This document shows positions 28,486-38,295 of a stretch of DNA of 64,000 nucleotides, piece after piece. The first letter of the stretch is position 1. Every line of letters begins with the position of its first letter. The notes below the pieces were generated by a model. It was not told where the DNA came from, made no database searches, and was given only the letters and a program-made list of their open reading frames with translations. The stretch is from CADEEN01 sp963751775 (GTDB taxonomy: Bacteria > Pseudomonadota > Gammaproteobacteria > Burkholderiales > Burkholderiaceae_C), in contig CAVVVW010000028.1 of NCBI GenBank assembly GCA_963751775.1, positions 372,001-436,000 on the forward strand. The letters run 5' to 3'. The translations under genes and the position numbers were made by a program.

Positions 28486-29863
28486 ATGCAACTCAAGACA
28501 TGGATCACCGGCGCGCTGGCCGGCGCGGCCCTGTTCGCGGCGCTGCCCGCGATGGCCCAGGAAAAGCTCACCGTCTGGTGGGTCAAGGGCTTCTACAAGG
28601 CCGAGGACGACGCGCTGTTCGCGGCGATCAAGAAGTTCGAGGACAGGAACAAGGGCATCAAGGTCGAGCTGTCGCAGTACCCGATCCAGGACATGATCCC
28701 GAAGACGGTGGCCGCGCTCGACTCGGGCAGCCCGCCCGACGTGGCCTACGCCGATTCGTACGACTTCCAGGTCACGGCCAAGTGGGCCTTCGACGGCAAG
28801 CTGGAGGACATCTCCAGCGTGATCGACCCGATGCGCGCCAAGTTCGAACCGCGTGCGCTGTCGACCACCTTCCTGCTCAACAACCAGACGCAGGCGCGGG
28901 CCTACTACGCCTTCCCGCTCAAGCAGCAGACCATGCACATCCAGTACTGGAAGGACATGCTGGCCGACGCGGGCTACAAGGAGAGCGACATCCCCAAGGA
29001 CTGGAAGGGCTACTGGAACTTCTGGTGCGACAAGGTCCAGGTCGGCTACCGGCAGAAGACCGGCCAGCGCGGCTTCGGCATCGGCATGCCGATGGGCGTG
29101 GATTCGACCGACTCGTTCTTCTCGTTCCTGACCTTCATGGACGCCTACAACGTCACGCTGGTCAACGACTCGGGCAAGCTGCTGGTCGATGACCCGACGG
29201 TGCGCCAGAGCCTGATCAACGCGGTGACCGACTACACCGCGGTCTACACCAAGGGCTGCACGCCGCCGTCGTCGACCAGCTGGAAGGACCCGGACAACAA
29301 CGTCGCCTTCCACAACAAGACCACGGTCATGACCCACAACGCGACGATCTCGATCGCCGCGAAGTGGCTCGACGACATGAACAACACCACGCTGACCGAC
29401 GCCCAGCGCGCGACGGCGAAGAAGAACTACACCGAGCTGATCGCCACCGCGGGCTTTCCGAACAAGCCCGACGGCAGCAAGATGGTCTACCGCGCCGCGG
29501 TCAAGACCGGCGTGATCTTCAAGGACGCCAAGAACAAGGTGGCGGCGAAGAAATTCCTCGACCTTCCTGCTCGACGAAGCCAACCTCACGCCCTATGTCG
29601 AGGGCTCGCTCGGGCGCTGGTTCCCGGTCACCAAGCAGGCGCAGCAGAGCGCGTTCTGGAAGAGCGACCCGCACCGGCTGGCGGTCTACAACCAGTTCAT
29701 GAGCGGCACGCTGCCGTTCGAATTCACCAAGAACTACAAGTTCACGGTGCTGAACAACGAGAACGTCTGGGCCAAGGCCATGAACCGCGTGCTCAACGAG
29801 AAGGTGCCGGTCGACAAGGCGGTCGACGAAATGATCGCGCGCATCAAGGCGGTGGCGAACTGA
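28486..29863 (+). CDS. CUT1 ABC transporter sugar-binding protein (importer 1); one frameshift
   Basis: This periplasmic receptor of about 458 residues has a signal peptide ending PAMAQEK and the family-1 binding-protein fold: LTVWWVKGFYKAEDDALFAA, YPIQDMIPKTVAALDSGSPPDVAYAD, and YYAFPLKQQTMHIQYWKDML. The frame changes once near 29568; the C-terminus continues as LLDEANLTPYVEGSLGRWFP and ends IARIKAVAN. AAGGAG precedes the ATG by ten bases. It heads an importer operon with two permeases and an ATPase. Ligand unknown; polyols, sugars and sugar acids are all possible. The divergent pentonate-type dehydratase gene suggests a sugar acid or its sugar. Confidence 0.9.
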
Positions 29864-29958
29864 TGACACCCACCCCCGTAGCGGCCTGGCGGCCGCCTCC
29901 CCCTCAAGGGGGCGCCGCCAGCGGACCGGCAAAGCCGGATCCGCGGCGGCCACTGGGG
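29864..29958 (+). repeat. Family A three-hairpin repeat after the receptor stop
   Basis: Immediately after the receptor stop codon come ACCCCCGTAGCGGCC-type, CCCCCTCAAGGGGG-type and CCGGCAAAGCCGG hairpins in the same order and orientation as in the copy after the SDR gene at 7014. It separates the highly expressed receptor from the permease genes, a place where such hairpins often stabilise the upstream mRNA. Confidence 0.85.
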
Positions 29959-29999
29959 TGAGTTGCTCGCCATCTGCCGCATCGCGCACACATGCCGTC

Positions 30000-30868
30000 G
30001 TGAGTACCACCACTGCTCTGCCTGCTGGCATCTCGCCGCGACCGCGCAAGGCACTGACGCGCTGGGAGTTCTGGGGCCGCGCCCTCGTGCTGCCCTACCT
30101 GGTGGTGTTCGTGGTCTTCGTGCTCTACCCGGTGGGCTACGGCCTGTGGCTGGCGCGTCACCCCGAGAGCTACGTCAAGCTCTTCGACGACCCGATCTTC
30201 TTTCGCACCGCCGTCAACACGGTGATCTTCCTGGTCGTGGCCATCAACATCAAGATGGTCATCGCGATGGTGCTGTCGGGCTTCTTCGTCCGGGAACGCT
30301 GGTGGATCAAGGCGCTGTCGGTGCTGTTCATCCTGCCCTGGGCGGTGCCTTCGATTCCGACCATCCTGTCGGTGCGCTTCATGCTCAACCCCGAATGGGG
30401 CGTCATCAACAGCACGATCTTTCGCCTGACTGGCCTGGACGGCCCGAACTGGCTGAACGACCCGACGCTGGCACTCAGCTTCTCGATGCTGATGCATGTC
30501 TGGAAGTCGCTGCCGTTCTGGACCCTGATCCTGGTCGCCGGCCGCTTGTCGATTCCCGGCGAGCAGTACGAGGCCGCGTCGGTCGACGGCGCTACCGGCT
30601 GGCAGAAGTTCCGCTTCATCACCTGGCCGTCGATGCGCTCGCTGTACCTGACGTCGCTGATCCTGTCGATGATCTGGACGCTGGGCGACTTCAACAGCGT
30701 CTACCTGCTCACCGGCGGCGGGCCGGCCGACCTGACCCATGTGCTGGCCACCTTGGGCATCCGCTACCTGCGGCTGGACCAGGTCGATCTGGCGATGGCC
30801 TCGATCGTCGTCGCCTGCCGCTGGTCCTGCCGCTGGTCTACTTCATGATGAAGAGGCTGTCCAAATGA
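30000..30868 (+). CDS. CUT1 ABC transporter permease (importer 1, first); one frameshift
   Basis: Inner-membrane permease of the MalF/UgpA type with about six helices, starting at FWGRALVLPYLVVFVVFVLY. The cytoplasmic EAA loop that contacts the ATPase reads YEAASVDGATGWQKFRFITWP. The frame changes near 30818, and the true end reads LPLVLPLVYFMMKRLSK. A GTG at 30000 gives STTTALPAG as N-terminus; a GTG at 29958 is also possible. Its final ATGATGA overlaps the possible start of the next permease. Confidence 0.87.
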
Positions 30869-31794
30869 TGAGCCCCACGCTCACATTCGTTCGCTGCCCC
30901 GAGGGGGCGCTCGCCCTCCTTGGGCGGCCCGGCGGAGGGCGAAATGAGCTGAAGCTACTGAAGTCGGTCACCGGCGAGGCCAAGCTGCTGCTGATCGGCA
31001 TTCCCGTCTTCCTGTGGACCATCGTTCCGGTCTACCACCTGTTCCTGTTCGCGATCTCGCCGCGCGACAAGGCCACCTCGGGCCGGCTCTGGCCCGAGGA
31101 GCCGACGCTGCAGAACTTTCGCGTCGTGTTCCACCAGGAGCACTTCTACCTCAACCACTTCTGGCACCAGATGTGGAATTCGGTGGTCATCGCGGTGGCC
31201 GTCGGTGCGATCACGCTGTTCGTCGCCACCGCGGCGGCGTTCGCGATCAGCCGCCTGAAGGTGGCCGGCGGGCGCTGGGTGATGAACCTGGCGCTGTTCA
31301 CCTACTTCATCCCGGCCGCCTTCCTGGCCGTGCCGATGTACAAGACGATGGGCAACTACGGCCTGTTGAACAACCAGTGGGCGCTGATCCTGGCGATGGT
31401 GACGATCGCCTCGCCGTATTGCATCTGGGTCTTGAAGCAGGCCAGCGACAAGCTGCCGTTCGAGCTCGACGAGGCCGCGCGCATGGATGGCGCGTCGCCG
31501 CTGCAGTTGTTCCGCCTGGTCTACCTGCCGCTGATGGTGCCTTCGCTGGTAGCGGTGGGCACCTACTCGCTGCTGTTGGCCTGGAACGAATACCTGTACG
31601 CCTTCCTGTTGCTGTCCAACGATACCGACGTCACGCTGTCGGTGGCGCTGGGCAACTTCCTGTCCGCCGACGATTCGCCGTGGGAGTTGCTGATGGCCAC
31701 CGGCCTGATCTATGCGCTGCCGCCGGCGGCGATCTACTACGCCTTCAAGCGCTACATGGTGTCGGGCCTGACGGCCGGCGCGGTCAAGTCATGA
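30865..31794 (+). CDS. CUT1 ABC transporter permease (importer 1, second)
   Basis: Inner-membrane permease of the MalG/UgpE type with six helices; LLLIGIPVFLWTIVPVYHLFLF is the first, and the EAA loop reads FELDEAARMDGASPLQLFRLV. The only in-frame ATG (30865) makes residues 3-27 a translation of a family B repeat, ending near GRPGGGRNELKLLKSVTG. The natural protein probably begins closer to LKLLKSV; an ATG at 30947 lies in another frame one base off. I give the longest form. The ending YYAFKRYMVSGLTAGAVKS is typical of the family. Confidence 0.88.
   Translation: MMSPTLTFVRCPEGALALLGRPGGGRNELKLLKSVTGEAKLLLIGIPVFLWTIVPVYHLFLFAISPRDKATSGRLWPEEPTLQNFRVVFHQEHFYLNHFWHQMWNSVVIAVAVGAITLFVATAAAFAISRLKVAGGRWVMNLALFTYFIPAAFLAVPMYKTMGNYGLLNNQWALILAMVTIASPYCIWVLKQASDKLPFELDEAARMDGASPLQLFRLVYLPLMVPSLVAVGTYSLLLAWNEYLYAFLLLSNDTDVTLSVALGNFLSADDSPWELLMATGLIYALPPAAIYYAFKRYMVSGLTAGAVKS
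30869..30945 (+). repeat. Family B repeat between the two permease genes
   Basis: GCTCACATTCGTTCGCTGCC, then CGAGGGGGCGCTCG and CCTTGGGCGGCCCGGCGG, match the copy at 44810 and partly those at 56494 and 23598. It begins directly after the stop of the first permease and lies within the apparent N-terminal coding region of the second. Confidence 0.75.
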
Positions 31795-31885
31795 CCCACC
31801 CCCGAAGCGGCTTCGCCGCTCCCCCTCGAGGGGGCGACGCCAGCGGCCCGGCAAAGCCGGTTCCGCGGCGCCCGCTTGATCGGCA
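31795..31885 (+). repeat. Family A three-hairpin repeat after the second permease
   Basis: Directly after the stop codon, ACCCCCGAAGCGGCTTCGCC, then CCCCCTCGAGGGGG and CCGGCAAAGCCGG repeat the three-hairpin order of the copies near 7000 and 29900. It separates permease from ATPase genes. Confidence 0.85.
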
Positions 31886-31920
31886 CGCTGCCGTTACCGG
31901 CTAGATAGACAAGGCGAATC

Positions 31921-32968
<1,048 letters not shown>

Positions 32969-33003
32969 CGGTAGATCGACCGTGAGCCGCGTTGCCCCGC
33001 GCC

Positions 33004-33775
33004 ATGATTGACGCCTCGACATTTCGCCTCGACGGCCGCCTGGCGCTGGTCACCGGGTCGTCGGCCGGCATCGGCCTGGCACTGGCGCGCGGGCTGGCAC
33101 AGGCCGGCGCGGCCGTCGTGCTCAACGGCCGCGATGCCGCTCGTCTGGCGCAGGCCCATGCCGCGCTCGCGGCTGAAGGGCTGGCGGTGCACGCGCGGGC
33201 CTTCGACGTCTGCGATGCACGCGGCGGTGGCCGCCGCGGTGGCGACCATCGAAGCCGACATCGGCGCGATCGACATCCTGGTCAACAACGCCGGCATCCA
33301 GCGCCGCGCGGCGTTCCAGGATTTCGCCGCCGCCGACTGGCAGGCGATCATGCGCACCAATCTCGACAGCATGTTCATCGTCGGCCAGGCCGTGGCCCAG
33401 CGCATGGTGGCCAGGAAGCGCGGACGCATCATCAACATCTGCTCGGTGCAGAGCGAGCTCGGCCGGCCCGGCATCGCGCCTTACACCGCGAGCAAGGGCG
33501 CAGTGAAGATGCTGACCAAGGGCATGGCGATCGACCTCGGCCCGCACGGCATCAACGTCAATGGTCTGGGGCCGGGCTACTTCAAGACCGAGCTGAACCA
33601 GAAGCTGGTCGACGACCCGGCCTTCAGCGCCTGGCTGATCAACCGCACGCCGAACCGGCGCTGGGGCGAGGTCGACGAACTCGCGCCGGCCGCCGTGTTC
33701 CTGGCCAGCGACGCATCGCGCTTCATCAACGGTCACATCCTGTACGTCGACGGCGGCGTGACCGCCAGCCTCTGA
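33004..33775 (+). CDS. SDR oxidoreductase resembling gluconate 5-dehydrogenase; one frameshift
   Basis: A short-chain dehydrogenase with TGSSAGIGLA for nucleotide binding, VVLNGRD suggesting NADP use, NNAGIQRR, and the active-site serine and YTASKGAVKML. The style GIQRR...LGRPGIAPYTASKGAVK resembles IdnO-type 5-keto-D-gluconate reductases and related sugar-acid enzymes. One frame change lies near 33222. It is located between the importer ATPase and the GntR gene in one operon, so its substrate is probably the transported compound or a derivative. Confidence 0.85.
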
Positions 33776-33788
33776 TCGCCGAAATCGC

Positions 33789-34589
33789 GTGGCCCCCGCC
33801 GCCCTCAAGAAGAACGTCCACGGCCACACGCTCGAACATCTCGGCGTGGCCATCGTCGCCGGCCATTACGCGGAGGGCGCGACGCTGCCGCCCGAGCCGC
33901 TGCTCGGCGACGAGTTCGGCGTCAGCCGGACGGTGATTCGCGAAGCCGTGAAGTCGCTCGTCGCCAAGGGGCTGCTGGTGACCGGGCCCAAGGTCGGCAC
34001 CCGCGTGCTGCCGGCCGAGCAGTGGAACTGGTTCGATCCGCATGTCGTGGCCTGGCAGTCCAAGGTCGGGCTGACGCGCGAATTCCTGCGCGACCTGCAG
34101 GAGCTGCGCCGCGTGATCGAGCCGGCGGCCGTGCACATCGCGGCCGAGCGCGCGAGCACGGCCGACATCGCCGAGATCGAGGCCGCCTACGCCGGCATGA
34201 AGCTGGCGATCGACGAGGGCGGCGACTACGTGGCCAGCGACCTGCGCTTTCACCAGGGCCTGCTGCGGGCCTGCCACAACCGCATGCTGGTGCAGATGAG
34301 CAAGGCGCTGGGCGCGCTGTTGCGCACCAGCTTCGAGATCTCCACCTCGCGCCCGCACGGCCCTGCGAGTTCACTGCCATTGCACCGCGCCGTGCTCGAT
34401 GCGGTCATCGCCCGCGCGCCGCACAAGGCCGAACGCGCCAGCCTGATCCTGATCGACAGTGCGGCCGAAGACATCGAGGCCGTGCTCGCATCGCGTCGCA
34501 AGCTGCCCTCGGTGGCCGCGCCGGCGCGGCGGCTGGCCGGGGCGGCGAACAAGGTGGCGGGACGCCGGCCGGTGAAGGCCGCGTCTTAG
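33789..34589 (+). CDS. FadR-type GntR transcriptional regulator (second)
   Basis: This intact 266-residue regulator has a winged-helix region (GHTLEHLGVAIVAGHYAEG, LGDEFGVSRTVIREAVKSL, GPKVGTRVLP) and a C-terminal FCD domain with LRRVIEPAAVHIAAERAS and DLRFHQGLLRACHNRML. It starts with GTG, 13 bases after the SDR stop. As the last gene of importer operon 1 and lying between two importer operons whose promoters share a nine-base motif, it is the natural candidate for controlling both. Its ligand would be a sugar acid if it follows relatives of the UxuR/DgoR kind. Confidence 0.88.
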   Translation: MAPAALKKNVHGHTLEHLGVAIVAGHYAEGATLPPEPLLGDEFGVSRTVIREAVKSLVAKGLLVTGPKVGTRVLPAEQWNWFDPHVVAWQSKVGLTREFLRDLQELRRVIEPAAVHIAAERASTADIAEIEAAYAGMKLAIDEGGDYVASDLRFHQGLLRACHNRMLVQMSKALGALLRTSFEISTSRPHGPASSLPLHRAVLDAVIARAPHKAERASLILIDSAAEDIEAVLASRRKLPSVAAPARRLAGAANKVAGRRPVKAAS

Positions 34590-35508
34590 CGCGACGCCCG
34601 CGCCGTCGGCCGCCGGTGGCAGGCCGTTCTGCGCGGCGATGAAGTCGGCCAGCATCGGCACGTAGCGCTGGCCCAGCCCGGCGGCCTCCATCGCCGCGAA
34701 GCCGTTCTTCACCAGCGTCTGCAGGTTGTTCACGGCACCGATCTCGTTGGCCATGCTGGCCAGATAGCGCATGTCCTTGTGCGCATTGGCGATCGTGAAA
34801 CGGTGCGCGTTCTCGTCGCCTTCGCGGCTCCACTTGATGAAGGTGTCGTAAAAGCCGCTGCGCATGCGGCCCGAGCCGATCACGGCGTGGAACTGCTCGA
34901 TCGTCAGGCCGGCCTTGCGCGCGATGGCCAGCGCTTCGGAGAACAGCGCGGCATAGCCCATGGCGACGAAGTTGTTGACCAGCTTCATCTTGTGGCCCAG
35001 GCCGAGCGGCCCGAGGTGCACCACGTTGCCGGCCCAGCAGCGCAGCACCGGCTCGATGGCGGCGAAGGTCTCGGCGTCGCAGCCGACCATTGTGTCCAGC
35101 GTGCCGGCCTCGGCTTCGACCGGCGTGCGCGACAGCGGCGCGTCGACCAGCGTCATGCCCGCGGCATGCAATTCCTCGCCGAGCGCGAGCGTCGACACCG
35201 GATTGGAGGTCGAGCAATCGATGACGATCAAACCGCGCTTGCCGCCGGCGATCACGCCGGCGGCGCCGCGCAGCAGGGCCTCGACCTGCGGCGAGCCGGT
35301 GACGCACAGGTGAACGATGTCGCATTGCGCCGCCAGCTCGCGCGCCGTGGCCGCCTCGCGCGCACCGAGCGACTTCAGGTGCTCGACCGGCTCGCGATTG
35401 CGGTGGCCCAGCACCACCAAGGGATGGCCCTTGGTGACGAGGTTCTTGGCCATGCCGTGGCCCATCAGGCCGACGCCGATGAAGCCGACCGTCGCCTTGC
35501 TTGCTCAC
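34586..35508 (-). CDS. 3-hydroxyisobutyrate dehydrogenase-like NAD(P) enzyme (first of two); frameshifted ends
   Basis: A beta-hydroxyacid dehydrogenase of the 6-phosphogluconate dehydrogenase-like group. The N-terminal Rossmann motif reads GFIGVGLMGHGMAKNLVTKG when one base near 35495 is skipped; then LVDAPLSRTPVEAEAGTL is the substrate-binding motif, GHKMKLVNNF holds the catalytic lysine, and the helical domain continues through YDTFIKWSREGD. The end is uncertain: the frame of the body runs to 34371, whereas a one-base change gives a TAA at about 34586, where the convergent GntR gene also ends. The GTG at 35508 follows GGGAGAA. It is a downstream neighbour of a LtnD-like gene and may oxidise a related short sugar acid. 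Confidence 0.8.
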
Positions 35509-36388
35509 TTCTCCCTTTGCCGTTCATGGCGCGATAGGCGCGAATCACCTGGCTGTCGTCGGCCGCGCCATGGCCCAGGCCGGACGCGGCGAGAAACATC
35601 TGCATCGCGGCCGATGCCAGCGGCAGGCCCTGGCGCACGCGCTTGCCCTGGTCGAGCACGATGCCCAGATCCTTGACGAAGATGTCGACCGCACTGGCCA
35701 CCGGCGGGTCGTCCTGCATCATGCGCGGCCCGCGATCGCTCCACATCCAGCTGTTGCCGGCCGACACGCTGATGATCTCGTACATCGTGGCCAGCGGCAC
35801 GCCGGCGCGCTCGGCCACGTGCATGGCTTCGGCCGCCGCGGCGATGTGCACGCCGCACAGCAACTGGTTGATCATCTTGGCGGTCGAACCCAGGCCGGCC
35901 TCGGTGCCGACATGGAAGATGCGCTTGGCCAGCGCTTCGAACACCGGCCGCGCCGCTGCGAACGCGGCGTCCGGGCCCGAGCACATGATGGTCAGCGCCG
36001 CCGCCTTGGCCCCCCCCACGCCGCCCGAGACCGGCGCGTCGAGCATCACCAGTCCGGCCGCAGCGACGCGCGCGGCCAGCGCGCTGGCTTGCGCCGGCGC
36101 TTGCGTGCAGGCGGCGACGACGAGCGCCCCCTTGGGCAGGGCCGCTGCCGCGGCAGCGTCGCCGAACAGCACGCTCTCGGCCTGCTCGCCGTTGACGACC
36201 ATCAGCCAAAGCAGGTCGGCACCGGCCGCGGCCTCGCGCGCCGACGCGGCCGCATGCCCCCCCTGCGCCGCCAGGGCCTGGACCGCGGCGGGCCGCATGT
36301 CGAACCCGTGCACGGCGTGACCCGCCGCGACGAGCCGCTGCGCCATGGGTGCGCCCATCGCGCCCAGGCCGATGAATCCGATCCGCAT
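35465..36388 (-). CDS. ltnD: L-threonate dehydrogenase-like (LtnD) beta-hydroxyacid dehydrogenase
   Basis: This 307-residue NAD-dependent dehydrogenase begins MRIGFIGLGAMGAPMAQRLV, has the substrate motif LDAPVSGGVGGAKAA, and the catalytic lysine in GSTAKMINQLLCG. LtnD oxidises L-threonate to 2-oxo-tetronate; the assignment rests on similarity in length and motifs and, above all, on the tetronate genes otnK, otnC, otnI and denD 4-8 kb away in the same gene cluster. The last 14 residues (after MNGKG) run into the next gene by 44 bases and look unnatural; the true stop is probably near 35505 after a one-base change. Tartronate semialdehyde reductase is an alternative. Confidence 0.78.
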   Translation of the reverse strand: MRIGFIGLGAMGAPMAQRLVAAGHAVHGFDMRPAAVQALAAQGGHAAASAREAAAGADLLWLMVVNGEQAESVLFGDAAAAAALPKGALVVAACTQAPAQASALAARVAAAGLVMLDAPVSGGVGGAKAAALTIMCSGPDAAFAAARPVFEALAKRIFHVGTEAGLGSTAKMINQLLCGVHIAAAAEAMHVAERAGVPLATMYEIISVSAGNSWMWSDRGPRMMQDDPPVASAVDIFVKDLGIVLDQGKRVRQGLPLASAAMQMFLAASGLGHGAADDSQVIRAYRAMNGKGRSEQARRRSASSASA

Positions 36389-36397
36389 GCCTGCCCC

Positions 36398-37282
36398 CTA
36401 TTCCTTGACCGACCCGGTCAAGCCCGACACGTAGTACTCGACGAAGAACGAGTAGATGAAGGCCACCGGCAGCGAACCGAGCAGGGCCCCCGCCATCAGC
36501 GAGCCCCAGTGGTAGACATCGCCCTCGACCAGTTCGGTGACGACACCGACCGGCACGGTCTTGATCTCGGACGACGAGACGAAGGTCAGCGCGTAGATGA
36601 ACTCGTTCCACGACAGCGTGAAGGCGAAGATGCCGGCCGAGATCAGGCCCGGCACCGCCAGCGGCAGCACGATCTTGGTCAGGATCTGCCAGCGGTTGGC
36701 GCCGTCGATCAGCGCGCATTCCTCGAGCTCGTAGGGGATGGAACGGAAGTAGCCCATCAGCAGCCAGGTGGAAAACGGGATCAGGAAGGTCGGGTAGGTG
36801 AGGATCAGCGCCCAGCGGGTATCGAACAGGCCGAGCTGGTTGACGATGGCCGCCAGCGGAATGAACAGGATCGACGGCGGCACCAGGTAGGCCAGGAAGA
36901 TCGACAGGCCGACCTGCTTGGAGCCCGTGAAGCGCAGCCGCTCGATCGCATAGGCCGCGAACACCGAGCAGGCCAGCGAAACGAAGGTCGCCACCACCGA
37001 GACCAGCACCGTGTTCCACATCCACTCGGGGTAGGACGTGGCGAACAACAGCTTCTTGAAGTGGGCCAGCGTCGGCGCGATGACCCAGAACGGGTTGCCG
37101 GTGCGCGACAGCAGTTCGTTGTCGGGCTTCACCGAGGTGATCGCCATCCAGTAGAACGGGAACAGCAACACGATCAGGAAGACGATCAGCGGCAGGTAGA
37201 TCGTGACGAACTTGCGCGACGGCGTGTCGAGGTAGCTCATGCCGACGGTGTCCGTCGTCGAGCTGGTGTCGGTCGTGCTCAT
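36398..37282 (-). CDS. CUT1 ABC transporter permease (importer 2, second)
   Basis: This intact 294-residue inner-membrane protein of the MalG type has six helices beginning FVTIYLPLIVFLIVLLFPFY, and its EAA loop reads YELEECALIDGANRWQILTK. It ends YYVSGLTGSVKE. The start overlaps the stop of the first permease (ATGA). LtnD-like genes follow ten bases later, tying transport to tetronate oxidation. Confidence 0.92.
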   Translation of the reverse strand: MSTTDTSSTTDTVGMSYLDTPSRKFVTIYLPLIVFLIVLLFPFYWMAITSVKPDNELLSRTGNPFWVIAPTLAHFKKLLFATSYPEWMWNTVLVSVVATFVSLACSVFAAYAIERLRFTGSKQVGLSIFLAYLVPPSILFIPLAAIVNQLGLFDTRWALILTYPTFLIPFSTWLLMGYFRSIPYELEECALIDGANRWQILTKIVLPLAVPGLISAGIFAFTLSWNEFIYALTFVSSSEIKTVPVGVVTELVEGDVYHWGSLMAGALLGSLPVAFIYSFFVEYYVSGLTGSVKE

Positions 37283-38181
37283 TTATCGGCCGCCCCTTGC
37301 TGCCAGGCGCGTCGCTGCAGCCCGAAGTAGCTGAACATGATGGCGGCCAGCAGGAACGGCACCATCGCGATCGAGATCGCCGCACCTTCGCCGAGCGCAC
37401 CGCCGGAAATCGCGCGCTGGAACGACAGCGTGGCCATCAGGTGCGTCGCATTGAGCGGCCCGCCGCGGGTGATGACGTAGATCAGCTGGAAGTCGGTGAA
37501 GGTGAAGAGCACCGAAAAGGTCATCACCACCGCGATGATCGGCGTCAGCAGCGGCAGCGTGACATGGCGGAACTGCTGCCAGCGCGTGGCACCGTCGATC
37601 GCCGAGGCCTCGTAGTACGAGGGCGAGATCGTCTGCAGACCGGCCAGCAGGGTGATGGCGACGAAGGGAATGCCGCGCCAGATGTTGGCCGCGATCACCG
37701 ACAGCCGTGCATTCCACGGGTCACCGAGGAAATCGATGTACTTGTCGATCAGCCCCATCTTCACCAGCATCCAGCTGATGATCGAGAACTGCGCGTCGTA
37801 GATCCACCAGAAGGCGATCGCCGACAAGGCCGTCGGCACGATGTAGGGCAGCAGGATGACGGCGCGGAAGAAGGTCTTGAAGCGGATGTTGCGGTTGAGC
37901 AGCATCGCCAGCCAAAGGCCGAGGCCGAACTTGATGACGCTGGCGACGAACGTGTAGAACAGCGTATTGAAGAGTGCAAGGCGCGTGACGGCGTCGCCCC
38001 ACAGGTACTGGTAGTTCTCGAGACCGACCCACTCGCCGGCCCGACCGACCTTGGTATCGGTGAAGCCGAGCCAGAAGCCCAGGCCGAGCGGGTAGGTCAG
38101 GAACAGCAGCAGCAGCACCGCCGCCGGCAGCATGAACAGCAGGCCCAGTGCGTTGCGATTGTTTTGAAGTTTTTCGAGCAC
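37279..38181 (-). CDS. CUT1 ABC transporter permease (importer 2, first)
   Basis: This intact membrane protein of about 300 residues is of the MalF type, with six helices starting ALGLLFMLPAAVLLLLFLTY and the EAA loop YYEASAIDGATRWQQFRHVTLP. The start may be GTG at 38181 or TTG at 38187; no ATG is available in frame. A family A repeat separates it from the upstream receptor gene. Confidence 0.92.
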   Translation of the reverse strand: MLEKLQNNRNALGLLFMLPAAVLLLLFLTYPLGLGFWLGFTDTKVGRAGEWVGLENYQYLWGDAVTRLALFNTLFYTFVASVIKFGLGLWLAMLLNRNIRFKTFFRAVILLPYIVPTALSAIAFWWIYDAQFSIISWMLVKMGLIDKYIDFLGDPWNARLSVIAANIWRGIPFVAITLLAGLQTISPSYYEASAIDGATRWQQFRHVTLPLLTPIIAVVMTFSVLFTFTDFQLIYVITRGGPLNATHLMATLSFQRAISGGALGEGAAISIAMVPFLLAAIMFSYFGLQRRAWQQGAADK

Positions 38182-38203
38182 GCGCAACCTGCGTCAATTC
38201 GCC

Positions 38204-38295
38204 CAGCGGACGCCGCGGATCCGGCTCTGCCGGTCCGCTGGCGTCGCCCCCCTTGGGGGGGAGGCGGCCAAAGGCCGCTTCGGGGGGGGTCACAG
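38204..38295 (-). repeat. Family A three-hairpin repeat after the second receptor
   Basis: On the minus strand, directly after the receptor stop, CCCCCCCCGAAGCGGCC, CCCCCCAAGGGGGG-type and CCGGCAGAGCCGG hairpins repeat the family A order. The loop and stem bases differ from other copies but pairing is kept, which argues for selection on structure. Confidence 0.85.
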
